Positions 40,334-48,601 of a stretch of 64,000 nt of DNA are shown one piece after another. The stretch is from an uncultured Oscillospiraceae bacterium (lineage in GTDB: Bacteria > Bacillota > Clostridia > Oscillospirales > Oscillospiraceae). The notes under the pieces were generated by a model. That model was not told the origin of the DNA, did no database searches, and saw only the letters and a program-made list of their open reading frames with translations. A program made the translations under genes and the position numbers. The stretch lies in NCBI GenBank assembly GCA_934552825.1, contig CAKTEQ010000004.1:186001-250000 (forward strand), read 5' to 3'. Within the stretch, counting starts at the first letter, position 1; each line of letters opens with the position of its first letter.

Positions 40334-40999
40334 TTAATCATCGATTCTCTCCGTAACGTCAAAATGGTTTTTCTCATACCGTATCAGCCCGTCTCGCTGC
40401 ATCATGGATAGCTCATTGCTCAGCGCAGTGCGCTCCACGCTGAGATAATCCGCCAGCTGCTGGCGGTTGTAGGGAATATCGAAGTAATAGCTGCCGGTGC
40501 GCTTGATGCACTCCGAGAAATAGGACAGCAACCGCTTCCGAATAGATTTGGGTCCGGTGTGCAGTACCCTGCGGGAAAGCTGCAGATTTTTTCCGGCGCA
40601 GAGAGTCAGCAGATTCCGCACGAGCCGCATATGGTACGGGCAGGCCTTGGAACAGGGCTCAAGCACCCGTCCGATATTCAGCAGCAGCACCTTGGTATCC
40701 CCGGCGGCGGTCACGTTGACCATGAGTGGTTCCCCGGGCACGCAGGCATATGCTTCCGCAAAGACACCACCGGGGTCGATGCTGCTGAGCACGCTGTTGT
40801 TTCCCCAGACATCTCCCAGCTCGATAATGACCATACCGGAGAGAACTACACCGATCTGCTCCGTGATAGTTCCTTCCTGTAAAATAATCTCACCCTTCTT
40901 ATAGGTACGCTCCTTTGCCATAAGACAGCCGAGCATTTCGTCTATGTCCGACGGCTCCATTCCGCGAAAGAGCTGCGTATTTGCCAAATTGATCTGCAT
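40334..40999 (-). CDS. Crp/Fnr-family transcriptional regulator
   Basis: 221 residues. A cyclic-nucleotide-type sensor domain (1-130, 'EIILQEGTITEQIGVVLSGMVIIE') is followed by a Crp helix-turn-helix ('DIPYNRQQLADYLSVERTALSNELSMMQRDGLIRYEKN', key 'RQQLADYLSVERTALS'). A 'EPCSKACPY' pair of cysteines lies near the dimer helix rather than at an N-terminal Fnr cluster site. ATG 40999 follows GGTGGAAAAT. Divergent from a ferredoxin gene with a palindrome between them that fits this family. Confidence 0.9.
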   Translation of the reverse strand: MQINLANTQLFRGMEPSDIDEMLGCLMAKERTYKKGEIILQEGTITEQIGVVLSGMVIIELGDVWGNNSVLSSIDPGGVFAEAYACVPGEPLMVNVTAAGDTKVLLLNIGRVLEPCSKACPYHMRLVRNLLTLCAGKNLQLSRRVLHTGPKSIRKRLLSYFSECIKRTGSYYFDIPYNRQQLADYLSVERTALSNELSMMQRDGLIRYEKNHFDVTERIDD

Positions 41000-41015
41000 A
41001 TTTTCCACCCCCATG

Positions 41016-41031
41016 TGTTGGTACGCCAACA
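41016..41031. promoter_or_regulatory. Crp/Fnr-type palindrome
   Basis: TGTTGG-TACG-CCAACA, a perfect inverted repeat. Its centre (41023.5) is 41.5 bases before the start predicted from the -10 TATAAT at 41053-41058: class II activator geometry for the ferredoxin gene. It is also 16 bases from the regulator's own start, so it may repress that gene. Confidence 0.65.
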
Positions 41032-41052
41032 GTTTTTCATAAATAATGATAG

Positions 41053-41058
41053 TATAAT
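41053..41058 (+). promoter_or_regulatory. -10 element of the ferredoxin gene
   Basis: Perfect TATAAT with no good -35, as expected for a promoter that needs an activator. Confidence 0.6.
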
Positions 41059-41099
41059 AGAGTCAGACAGTTAAGATGTACAGCAAGGAGGAGATATAA

Positions 41100-41813
41100 A
41101 TGATTCGAAGAATTATCCGGATCGATAAAGAAAAGTGCAACGGCTGCGGCGCCTGCGCCGAGACCTGCCACGAAGGAGCTATCGCCATAGTGGACGGCAA
41201 GGCGCAGCTCATGCGTGACGACTACTGCGACGGACTGGGGGACTGTCTGCCCGCCTGTCCCACGGGAGCCATCAGCTTTGTTGAGCGGGAGGCTGCCGCC
41301 TATGATGAAAAAGCCGCCATGGAAAATAAGCAGCAAAAGATGCAGAAGGACGGTATGACCCTGCAATGCGGCTGCCCCGGTAGTCAATCCAGGCAACTCA
41401 AGCATACGGAGAGCAGCAGTGCGGAGTTGACCCACGCCGAACAGATAAGTTGCCTTTCCCAGTGGCCGGTTCAGATTAGACTGGTGCCGGTGACCGCGCC
41501 CTATTTCGATGGTGCGAGACTGCTCATCGCCGCCGACTGCTCGGCCTACGCCTACGCAGCCTTCCACGAGCGGTTCATCAGGGGACACATCACGCTTGTG
41601 GGCTGTCCCAAGCTTGACGGCGTTGACTACAGCGAGAAGCTGACGGAGGTCATCCGCAATAACGACATCAGGAGTGTCACCATCGTGCGCATGGAGGTTC
41701 CCTGCTGCGGTGGGCTGGAGATCGCGGCGAAAAAGGCTCTCCAACAGAGCGGCAAGTTCATTCCGTGGCAGGTTTTCACCGTAACGGTGGACGGCAGCCT
41801 GAAGGAAGAATAA
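41100..41813 (+). CDS. Ferredoxin-type Fe-S protein with C-terminal domain
   Basis: 237 residues. The N-terminal ferredoxin domain has one complete site 'CNGCGACAETC' (Cys13, 16, 19, 23). The second, 'CDGLGDCLPACP', has Leu in place of one Cys, so it may bind a three-iron cluster or use another ligand. A middle 'CGCPGS' and a C-terminal region with 'VGCPK' and 'VPCCGG' add further cysteines. ATG 41100 follows AAGGAGGAGAT. The Crp/Fnr gene faces it. Probably a redox carrier or sensor for the regulator's stress response; partner unknown. Confidence 0.85.
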   Translation: MIRRIIRIDKEKCNGCGACAETCHEGAIAIVDGKAQLMRDDYCDGLGDCLPACPTGAISFVEREAAAYDEKAAMENKQQKMQKDGMTLQCGCPGSQSRQLKHTESSSAELTHAEQISCLSQWPVQIRLVPVTAPYFDGARLLIAADCSAYAYAAFHERFIRGHITLVGCPKLDGVDYSEKLTEVIRNNDIRSVTIVRMEVPCCGGLEIAAKKALQQSGKFIPWQVFTVTVDGSLKEE

Positions 41814-42021
41814 TTGCAGTATTTCAAAGAGCAAAAGCACCAAATAAAGGAAAAGAAGAAGCGCCATAGAGTATGTAAGCAGTGTTTTCGGCTGGGGATA
41901 CGGCGAAAATCAGGGTTGTCCCGAGGGAGGTATCTCTCCCGGTACGCCCTGGAGCGAAGCCCCGAAAGAACTTGAATGCCCCCTGTGCAGTGTGGAAAAG
42001 GAACGCTTTGAGGAAACATGA
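41814..42021 (+). pseudogene. Frameshifted rubredoxin
   Basis: The end reads as rubredoxin: 'GENQGCPEGGISPGTPWSEA' and 'LECPLCSVEKERFEE' to the stop at 42019. The first Cys pair exists in the next frame ('HRVCKQC', from about 41862), and removing four bases at about 41886-41889 joins 'VCKQC' to 'GWGYGEN' in perfect rubredoxin spacing. The leading frame continues from directly after the ferredoxin stop, with no ATG. The gene is therefore broken, or the ferredoxin once carried a fused rubredoxin domain. Confidence 0.65.
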
Positions 42022-42189
42022 GGTTCCCGCAAGATAGGCGCATGATCATGAGCTATGAAAACTGGAAGCCTCGAACTTATCGGGCACTGCTGAAATATTG
42101 CTCTGGAGACAGAGAAAAAGAGTAAAAATGCATCGCGAAGGGGAATGAAATTCCCAGCTGCTTTGTGAAGATAACTGTTTTGGAAAAAA

Positions 42190-42240
42190 GAAACCACTGC
42201 ATTTTATCCACGTATATGATAAAATGCAGCGGTTTTTTAT
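42190..42240 (+). terminator. Terminator after the ferredoxin-rubredoxin region
   Basis: Eighteen-position stem (42191-42208 with 42218-42235) and a T6 tail. Bases 42022-42189 show no credible gene. Confidence 0.82.
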
Positions 42241-42283
42241 TCTGGGTTGCGCGAATTGCTCTCCGGAGGTTTCGTGTGCAATA

Positions 42284-43420
42284 TCACTGTGCCGGCAGCT
42301 CCACCGCAATGGTGGTACCCTTCTTCGTACTTTCCTCAACCCAAACGCAACCGCCGTGGAGGTTGGCGATCTCCCACACCAGCGAGAGCCCCAGCCCCGC
42401 GCCGCCATACTCCCTGCCGCGGGATTTGTCCACCCGGAAGAATGGCTGGAAGATGCTCCGCTGAAATTTCTCCGGTATACCGCAGCCGGTGTCGGAAACA
42501 CGGATTAGGAGTGTTTCCGACTCCTGCTCAACAGAAATCCGCACCGAACCGCCCAGATGGTTGTACTTGACAGCGTTCTCCGTCAGGTTGAATAGCAGAC
42601 GGTAGATCAGCGCATCGCTGCCGGTCATGACACCGTCACCATCCCGCCCCAGCGAAACACCCGACTTCTCCGCCAGCGGCGCAAGGTCCGTGAAGATCTC
42701 CTCGATCATTGGAGCAAGCTGAATATGTTCGTTCCGTGCCACCTGCTGCAGACTGCTCATCTCCAACAGGGTCTTGGTCATCTGGGTCAGCCGCTCCGTC
42801 TGCTCCCGCAGAAGCCGGAGAAACTCAGCTGTCTCCGGCAGCACATCTGGGTGCTCCGCAGAAAATAGCTCCAGCTGCGCCTGCATCAGCGCAAGCGGTG
42901 TGCGCAGCTCGTGGGCGGCGTTGCCGGTGAACTGCCGCTGGGCGGCAAAGGCGTTGTTCAGTCGCTCCAGCATCTGATTAAAGGAGCGGCTTAACTGCCT
43001 AAACTCCGGCACAACATCCTCATTTATCTTCATATCCGCCAGATTATTCAGCTGCACCTTTTCTACCTGCGTGGCAAAGCCGCGCAGGGGCTTGAGGGCG
43101 CGCCCGCTGACAAAATAGGCCAGGATACCGCTCAATACCGTCACCACCGCCGTGATGTACCGATTGGTGGTGCGGAATCGCCCCTGCGCTCCATTGACAA
43201 CGATGGTCAGATCCTCTTCAGGGTCTATGAGCTGCGGGTCAAAGCTTGCCGCGCCTTCACCATTCATAACAACGGTGTCGCCGCCCTGCAAGGTGTCTGC
43301 GATCGTATCCATATAGTACACGCCGGACGAGCAGAGCAGCAGATTCATGGCGACGCAGGTAACGCCTATAAGAAGTACAGTCATCAGGGTAATGCGCCAC
43401 TGCAAGGAAAGCCGCTTCAT
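42284..43420 (-). CDS. Sensor histidine kinase
   Basis: 378 residues. Two membrane segments (10-33 and ~87-105) flank a ~50-residue extracellular loop; then HAMP (105-160), HisKA with 'AAHELRTPLALMQ' (His170), and an HATPase domain with 'NLTENAVKYN', 'VSDTGCGIP' and 'GGAGLGLSLV'. It would autophosphorylate and signal to the response regulator that overlaps it by four bases upstream. The small sensor loop suggests a membrane or small redox signal. ATG 43420 is within the overlap. Confidence 0.92.
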   Translation of the reverse strand: MKRLSLQWRITLMTVLLIGVTCVAMNLLLCSSGVYYMDTIADTLQGGDTVVMNGEGAASFDPQLIDPEEDLTIVVNGAQGRFRTTNRYITAVVTVLSGILAYFVSGRALKPLRGFATQVEKVQLNNLADMKINEDVVPEFRQLSRSFNQMLERLNNAFAAQRQFTGNAAHELRTPLALMQAQLELFSAEHPDVLPETAEFLRLLREQTERLTQMTKTLLEMSSLQQVARNEHIQLAPMIEEIFTDLAPLAEKSGVSLGRDGDGVMTGSDALIYRLLFNLTENAVKYNHLGGSVRISVEQESETLLIRVSDTGCGIPEKFQRSIFQPFFRVDKSRGREYGGAGLGLSLVWEIANLHGGCVWVEESTKKGTTIAVELPAQ

Positions 43421-44094
43421 ATCTCATCTCCTCCCATCAGATAGCCCTCGCCGATGCGGTTGCGGATGGGGTCGTAGCCCAGTGCGGCGCGGAGCTTCTT
43501 GCGCAGGGAGGAAATATGCACCCGGATAGAGTTGCTGAAGCTGTCCACACTGTTGTCCCAGACATGATCCATCAGTTCTTCCTGACTCACCGGCCGCCCC
43601 TGATGCACCATCAGATATTCCAGAATGCCCGTCTCCTTACGGGTCAGCGTCAAGGGCTGCCCGTTGACGGAAGCAGTGCGGGAGCGCGTGTCAAAGGTCA
43701 AGATTCCGCAGGTCTGCAGCACATCCTGCTGGGTAAACTGCCGCAGAGTCAAACTGCGAATGCGAGCCTCCAGCTCGGCTAAGTGAAAGGGCTTTGCCAG
43801 ATAGTCGTTGGCCCCTGCGTCCAGCCCCTCCACCTTGTCCTCTACCTCGCTGCGGGCGGAGAGGATCAGCACCCTCGTTTCCCGGTCGGTTTGCCGCAGG
43901 GTGCGCAATACCGTCATGCCGTCCTTACCAGGCAGGTTCAAATCAAGAAGCACCAGATCGTAGCGCTCCACTCCCAGCAGCTCCAGGGCTTTCTCCCCGT
44001 CATAGCAGTAATCCACGCTGTATGCCAGGCGCCGCAGGCTGCGGACAATCGTCTCACACAGAGCGCGTTCGTCTTCAATGACCAAAAGGTGCAT
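43417..44094 (-). CDS. OmpR-family response regulator
   Basis: 225 residues. Receiver domain 1-120 with phospho-acceptor Asp51 ('LVLLDLNLPG') and Lys near 101 ('YLAKPF'), then a winged-helix DNA-binding domain 125-222 ('LTRKETGILEYLM', 'SNSIRVHISSLRKKL'). ATG 44094 follows AAGGAGGGCG. Divergent from the MsrAB redox operon, which is the likely target. Confidence 0.92.
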   Translation of the reverse strand: MHLLVIEDERALCETIVRSLRRLAYSVDYCYDGEKALELLGVERYDLVLLDLNLPGKDGMTVLRTLRQTDRETRVLILSARSEVEDKVEGLDAGANDYLAKPFHLAELEARIRSLTLRQFTQQDVLQTCGILTFDTRSRTASVNGQPLTLTRKETGILEYLMVHQGRPVSQEELMDHVWDNSVDSFSNSIRVHISSLRKKLRAALGYDPIRNRIGEGYLMGGDEI

Positions 44095-44151
44095 AAGCGC
44101 CCTCCTTTTTCATTTTTTGTTCTTAATTATAGCAAAAACAGATAAGGTTTG

Positions 44152-44173
44152 TGTTAAGTTTTCGTTCTTAACA
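44152..44173. promoter_or_regulatory. Inverted/direct repeats between response regulator and redox operon
   Basis: TGTTAAG (44152-44158) and CTTAACA (44167-44173) form a perfect 7-8-7 inverted repeat. CTTAACA is followed 11 bases later by CTTTAAC (44178-44184), the direct-repeat spacing used by OmpR-type regulators. A -10-like TATGAT lies at 44195-44200 with no good -35. Confidence 0.45.
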
Positions 44174-44223
44174 GGGACTTTAACTCTCCCGCGCTATGAT
44201 GGTGGCAGAAAAAAGAAAGGGTG

Positions 44224-44376
44224 ATGGAATTGAGTCATGTGAAAAAGACTGCGATGCAGGTCGCGCTGCTAGTTGCGGGAACCGCCATGCTGTGCTTCGG
44301 CGCATGGCGTGGCGAGGCGGCGATGGTGCTGAGCAAAGCGATCAAATTATGTCTGGAGTGTGTGGGCATTGGGTAA
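44224..44376 (+). CDS. Small membrane protein, CD1871A-like CXXC family
   Basis: 50 residues. One membrane helix (residues 12-30, 'VALLVAGTAMLCFGAWRGEAA', key 'GTAMLCFGAWRGE') and the C-terminal 'AIKLCLECVGIG', which ends in the Cys-x2-Cys motif of the CD1871A family. ATG 44224 follows AAAGGGTG. It overlaps the next gene by eight bases and heads the MsrAB operon. It may carry electrons or a metal centre at the membrane face; this is inference. Confidence 0.8.
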   Translation: MELSHVKKTAMQVALLVAGTAMLCFGAWRGEAAMVLSKAIKLCLECVGIG

Positions 44377-45304
44377 GAAGTTTTCGGGCGTTTCAAAGAC
44401 CATGACCCGCTTCCGGGGCTGGATACAGGCGGGCGCAGCTTTATTTACCAACCTGCACCTGCCGAATTTTCCAAAGGGCGGACTGTATCAAGGCTCTGGA
44501 AAGACCGTCTGCGTACCAGGGCTGAACTGCTACTCCTGCCCGGCTGCTTCCGGTGCCTGTCCCATCGGAGCGTTTCAGGCGGTAGTGGGGTCATCCAAGT
44601 TCAGTTTTTCCTATTATATCACAGGATTTCTCATTTTGGTGGGGGTATTGCTGGGGCGCTTTATCTGCGGCTTTCTGTGTCCCTTTGGCTGGTTTCAGGA
44701 GCTGCTGCACAAGATCCCCACGAAGAAGCTCTCCACAAGGAAGCTGAAGCCGCTGCGATACCTTAAATATGCCGTTCTGCTGGTGATGGTATTCCTGCTG
44801 CCGGCGTTCCTTGTGAACGATGTGGGGATGGGCAACCCCTTTTTCTGCAAGTATCTCTGCCCCCAGGGCGTGCTGGAGGGGGCAGTCCCGCTGGCCCTTG
44901 CCAATTCCGGCATCCGGGCAGCTCTTGGCAGCCTGTTTACATGGAAATTCAGCATTCTGCTGGCGGTGATCGTGCTGAGCGTGTTGTTCTACCGGCCCTT
45001 CTGCAAGTGGCTCTGTCCACTGGGCGCATTCTATGCGCTGTTCAACAGGGTGTCCCTGCTCCATATGAAGGTGGACAAGAACAAGTGCGTCTCCTGCGGA
45101 AAATGCTACATGGCCTGCAAGATGGATGTTGATGTGACAAAAACGCCAAACCATACCGAGTGCATCCGCTGCGGGATGTGCATACGTGCCTGTCCGACCA
45201 ACGCCGTGCGTTTCCGCTACGGTTTTGGAGACGGTAAAGATAAATTAGAGACGGCGGAAATTCTGCAGAAAAACAACAGCAACAAGGAGGAACAAAACGG
45301 ATGA
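44369..45304 (+). CDS. Membrane-bound 4Fe-4S protein (NapH/polyferredoxin type)
   Basis: About 311 residues. Four or five membrane helices with conserved 'CGFLCPFGW' and 'CKWLCPLGAF' motifs, an N-terminal Cys-rich loop ('GLNCYSCPAASGACP'), and a C-terminal pair of ferredoxin sites ('CVSCGKCYMACK', 'CIRCGMCIRACP'). It probably passes electrons from the cytosol across the membrane to the TlpA-like thioredoxin, like the CcdA/DsbD-like or NapH systems. TTG 44369 has GGAG ten bases upstream; GTG 44360 is an alternative. It overlaps the next gene by four bases. Confidence 0.88.
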   Translation: MGKKFSGVSKTMTRFRGWIQAGAALFTNLHLPNFPKGGLYQGSGKTVCVPGLNCYSCPAASGACPIGAFQAVVGSSKFSFSYYITGFLILVGVLLGRFICGFLCPFGWFQELLHKIPTKKLSTRKLKPLRYLKYAVLLVMVFLLPAFLVNDVGMGNPFFCKYLCPQGVLEGAVPLALANSGIRAALGSLFTWKFSILLAVIVLSVLFYRPFCKWLCPLGAFYALFNRVSLLHMKVDKNKCVSCGKCYMACKMDVDVTKTPNHTECIRCGMCIRACPTNAVRFRYGFGDGKDKLETAEILQKNNSNKEEQNG

Positions 45305-46251
45305 ATAGAATGAATACTGCCAGCAGGTTGCTGGCGCTGCTGCTTATTGTTCTGATGATGCTGTCCCTGGCGGCCTGCGGCGCAAAGGGCAGCGACAAAA
45401 TGGATGAAATGAGCAGCGAACCGAAAAACGCCGAGGAAGCGGCTGCCATGCACAAAGACCTGATGGAACAGGAAAACGCGATTCTCTCAGAAAACACAGC
45501 GTTGTGGGAAAAGGTATTCATGGCAGCCGACAAGGGCATGACTATGCAGGAGGACGGCAAGAACTACGGCGAGTTCCTACTGGACACCATCGAAGGTTCC
45601 AAGGACCAGTTTACGGAGGCTGAACTGAAGCTGCTCAAGGAGGAAGCAGCGAAGATACGCGAAATTGAAAACAAGTTGACCATACTTGAGGAAAAATACC
45701 CCGAAGCGGCACAGGAATCCTTGGATGGCGATATGAGCATGCCAGCGGGCAGCGACATGAGCACACCGCCCGATGATGGCAGTATGCAGAAATTCCCCTC
45801 CTTTGAAGGCAGGGATTTGGATGGGAACACGGTGAAGAGCGACGAGCTTTTTTCCGAAAATGCCGTCACCGTGGTGAATTTCTGGTTCACCACCTGCAGC
45901 CCCTGCGTGGGCGAGCTTGCCGATCTGGATGCCCTGAATAAGGAGCTTGCGGAGAAAGGCGGCGCGCTCATCGGCGTTAACGCCTTCACACTAGATGGCG
46001 ATGAAGCGGCAATCTCGGAGGCGAAGGATGTGCTGATGAAGAAAGGCGCGACCTATCAGAATGTATATTTTGACTCTGACGGCGAGGCGGGAAAGTTTAC
46101 CACCAACATCTTTGCCTATCCCACCACCTATGTAGTTGACCGCAGCGGCAACATCGTGGGAGATCCCATCGTAGGCGCTGTCACGGAAAAAAAGCAAGCT
46201 GAGACACTGCAAAAGCTCATCGACCAGGCTCTCGCCGCCGACTTGGGCTGA
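45301..46251 (+). CDS. TlpA-type thioredoxin lipoprotein
   Basis: 316 residues. A lipoprotein signal peptide ends at Cys26 ('LSLAACGAK'); a helical linker (30-165) rich in Met and Glu follows, then a thioredoxin domain with active Cys199-x2-Cys202 ('TTCSPCVGEL'). It would sit outside the membrane and relay electrons from the polyferredoxin to MsrAB. Start overlaps the preceding stop (ATGA). Operon member. Confidence 0.9.
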   Translation: MNRMNTASRLLALLLIVLMMLSLAACGAKGSDKMDEMSSEPKNAEEAAAMHKDLMEQENAILSENTALWEKVFMAADKGMTMQEDGKNYGEFLLDTIEGSKDQFTEAELKLLKEEAAKIREIENKLTILEEKYPEAAQESLDGDMSMPAGSDMSTPPDDGSMQKFPSFEGRDLDGNTVKSDELFSENAVTVVNFWFTTCSPCVGELADLDALNKELAEKGGALIGVNAFTLDGDEAAISEAKDVLMKKGATYQNVYFDSDGEAGKFTTNIFAYPTTYVVDRSGNIVGDPIVGAVTEKKQAETLQKLIDQALAADLG

Positions 46252-46288
46252 CAAACAGCTTTATCCTTTCAGGAAGGAGGAAAACACC

Positions 46289-47401
46289 ATGTATCGGAGA
46301 GCATTGCTGCTTCTACTTACTGCGGTAATACTGCTGAGCGGCTGTGCTGCCGGGCAGAAAAATACGCCGCAGAAAGCGGAAGTGAATGAAATTTGTGGGC
46401 AACCCTCTGATATATCCGGTGAGGAGCGCGTGTATATGGACACCACGGAAAACGTCATCTATCTGGCTGGTGGCTGCTTCTGGGGACTGGAACAGTTGAT
46501 GCAGTCCATCCCCGGTGTCCTTGACGCCGAGAACGGTTACGCCAACGGCAGCTGTGAGGCGGACGCCGACTACCGGACCGTCTGTAAGGGAAACACCGGT
46601 TTTCAGGAGACCGTGCGGGTGGAGTACGATCCCGAGCAGGTGAGCCTTGACGCCCTGCTGCTGACCTACTTTTATGTGATCGACCCCACAGTGGAGAACC
46701 GGCAGGGCAACGACTTGGGAAGCCAGTACCAGACCGGGGTTTACTACACCAACGACAATGCCAAAGAGACAGTGGAGCGCATCGCGGAGATTGAGCGTGG
46801 CCGCAGCGAAAAATTCTTCGTGGAAATCGGTCCGCTGAAAAACTACTATCCCGCCGAGGAGTACCACCAAAACTATCTGGAAAAAAATCCGAACGGCTAC
46901 TGCCATATACCCAAAGCAGAGATGGAGCTGTTCTCCAAGCTTCGCATCGATCCGGGCGATTACAAAAAGCCCGCGGAGGAGTCCATCCGTGACAAGCTGA
47001 CGGAAGAGCAGTACCACGTCACCCAGGAGGGCGGTACGGAGCGCGCCTTTACCGGTGAGTTCTGGAACCAGTTCGAGAAGGGTATCTATGTGGATATCGT
47101 CACCGGTGAGCCGCTCTTTTCTTCCACAGACAAGTTCGAGAGCAGCTGCGGCTGGCCGGCCTTCAGCAAGCCCATTGAGAAGCCGGCCGTAGTGGAGCTG
47201 GAAGACCTGAGCCATGGGATGCGCCGCACGGAGGTCAGAAGCCGTGCGGGAGACTCTCATCTCGGTCATGTATTCACCGGTGATCCGGAATCCCCCGGCG
47301 GCGTGCGCTACTGCATAAACAGTGCGTCTCTCCGCTTTGTGCCTTATGCAAAAATGGAAGCAGAGGGGTATGGCTATCTTCTTTACCTGTTTGAGGAATG
47401 A
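46289..47401 (+). CDS. msrAB: Lipoprotein MsrA-MsrB fusion, methionine sulfoxide reductase
   Basis: 370 residues. A lipobox ends at Cys19 ('LLSGCAAG'), so the enzyme is displayed outside the cell. MsrA is about 50-215 with catalytic Cys63 in 'GGCFWGLEQ'; MsrB is about 228-370 with catalytic Cys342 ('RYCINSASLRF') and resolving Cys287 in 'SCGWPAF'. It repairs both diastereomers of oxidised Met in surface proteins. ATG 46289 follows AAGGAGGAAAA, 37 bases after the TlpA gene. Last gene of the redox operon; electrons should come from the TlpA protein. Confidence 0.95.
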   Translation: MYRRALLLLLTAVILLSGCAAGQKNTPQKAEVNEICGQPSDISGEERVYMDTTENVIYLAGGCFWGLEQLMQSIPGVLDAENGYANGSCEADADYRTVCKGNTGFQETVRVEYDPEQVSLDALLLTYFYVIDPTVENRQGNDLGSQYQTGVYYTNDNAKETVERIAEIERGRSEKFFVEIGPLKNYYPAEEYHQNYLEKNPNGYCHIPKAEMELFSKLRIDPGDYKKPAEESIRDKLTEEQYHVTQEGGTERAFTGEFWNQFEKGIYVDIVTGEPLFSSTDKFESSCGWPAFSKPIEKPAVVELEDLSHGMRRTEVRSRAGDSHLGHVFTGDPESPGGVRYCINSASLRFVPYAKMEAEGYGYLLYLFEE

Positions 47402-47426
47402 AGTCCCAAAAATCGCAAATAATTAA

Positions 47427-47468
47427 CAGTGCACTCGAACCAAAACGGCCGGGTGCACTGCTTTTGTA
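47427..47468 (+). terminator. Terminator of the MsrAB operon
   Basis: Eleven-pair stem (47427-47437 with 47450-47460, one wobble), 12-base loop, CTTTTGT tail. Confidence 0.7.
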
Positions 47469-47480
47469 CAGCAATTTATC

Positions 47481-48095
47481 TTATTCAAACAGTGCTTCCA
47501 GATAGCCGCAAAGGGAAGATGTCAGTTTTCCAATGTCGGCGTCGGAGGTATTCACGAGAAGGTCGTAGTTTTCCCGCGCACCCCATTTTTGTCCGCTGAA
47601 GAAAGCATAATACTTTGCGCGGTTGCGGTCGATCTCCGTGATCCGTTTCCTCATCTGTGCTTCGGTCAGTTTTTCGCCCTCCAGACGGCGCTCCATGCAG
47701 CGTTTGACCTTGCTCGGCATGTCTGCATAGGCAAAAATGCGCACAGGCTTCTGTTCACGGAGAACATAATCCGCGCAGCGCCCGACGATGACGCAGTCGG
47801 ACTTGCAAGCCAGCTCGCGAAGCAGTTCATGCTGCTTCGTGTAGATGGAAATATCCGGATAGAATGCGGGTTCTGATGTCGGATAAAAACTGTGTCCGGT
47901 ATGGATGGGGAAATGCATAATGGGGCGCATTTCCTCAATCCGGCGGATATACTCCTCAGACAGTGTGGTTCTTTTTGCAATCTCTGTTATGATCTCCTGA
48001 TCGTAGTAGGCGATCTGCAGCTTTTCCGCGATTCTTCGGCCAAGCTCACGGCCGCCGCTGCCGAATTCGCGTCCGATTGTGATGATCCGTTTCAT
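47481..48095 (-). CDS. Cytidylate-kinase-like protein
   Basis: 204 residues. P-loop-like 'IGREFGSGGRELGRRIAEKL' (key 'GREFGSGGRELG') at the N-terminus, then 'CVIVGRCADYVL' near 97 and 'RITEIDRNRAKYYAFF' near 155, as in the AAK/cytidylate kinase-like family of Firmicutes. The true nucleotide substrate is unknown, and the canonical Walker A is altered. ATG 48095 follows GGAAAGGAGC; the upstream in-frame extension is not supported. Confidence 0.8.
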   Translation of the reverse strand: MKRIITIGREFGSGGRELGRRIAEKLQIAYYDQEIITEIAKRTTLSEEYIRRIEEMRPIMHFPIHTGHSFYPTSEPAFYPDISIYTKQHELLRELACKSDCVIVGRCADYVLREQKPVRIFAYADMPSKVKRCMERRLEGEKLTEAQMRKRITEIDRNRAKYYAFFSGQKWGARENYDLLVNTSDADIGKLTSSLCGYLEALFE

Positions 48096-48428
48096 ATCGT
48101 GCTCCTTTCCGGCAAAGCCTATCAGGTGAGGTTGTAATGGCTGCGTATAAGTGAGAGTCGAAATAGGATTAATCAACGGGCGAATGCAAGCGTTCAAAAG
48201 ATCTCGTTCTCTTAATTTAATTGTATCATGGGATGCGTATTGATGGCAACCGGAGCCTCAGATCATATCAATAGCATGTCTCCACAAAATCATGCTCAGT
48301 ATATCGCTCGGCTCAAATTCTGTATAAGTGCATTTTCTATTCCGCAGTCGAAAGCAGAATCATTGATTTCTGCTTCAAGGCCGCACTCCGCACTCCCCAT
48401 TTCACCAAGAGGTAACCTTTCAGATCAT

Positions 48429-48469
48429 CAAAAAATCCTCGAAAAGCGAGTGGCTTTCAGGGATTTTTT
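48429..48469 (+). terminator. Terminator-like hairpin in the 48-kb gap
   Basis: Nine or ten-pair stem (AAAAAATCC near 48430 with GGATTTTTT near 48461) and a long loop. Nothing I recognise as a gene precedes it in 48096-48428. Confidence 0.4.
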
Positions 48470-48601
48470 GTGTTTCTTATAGCGCTAACAATATTATTAT
48501 ATGCCAAGATGTGCGCTGGGGTCAATAGTCTGCATATGTATTATTCACATTTTTGTAGCTCTGCATAGTTTGATATATGTCTGTTTTGTACAATTTTTAT
48601 C

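Noticed and set aside
48228..48482. An 84-codon frame in the 48-kb gap
   Set aside because: No ribosome site, no domain, and a hairpin with T run near its end; not convincing as a gene.
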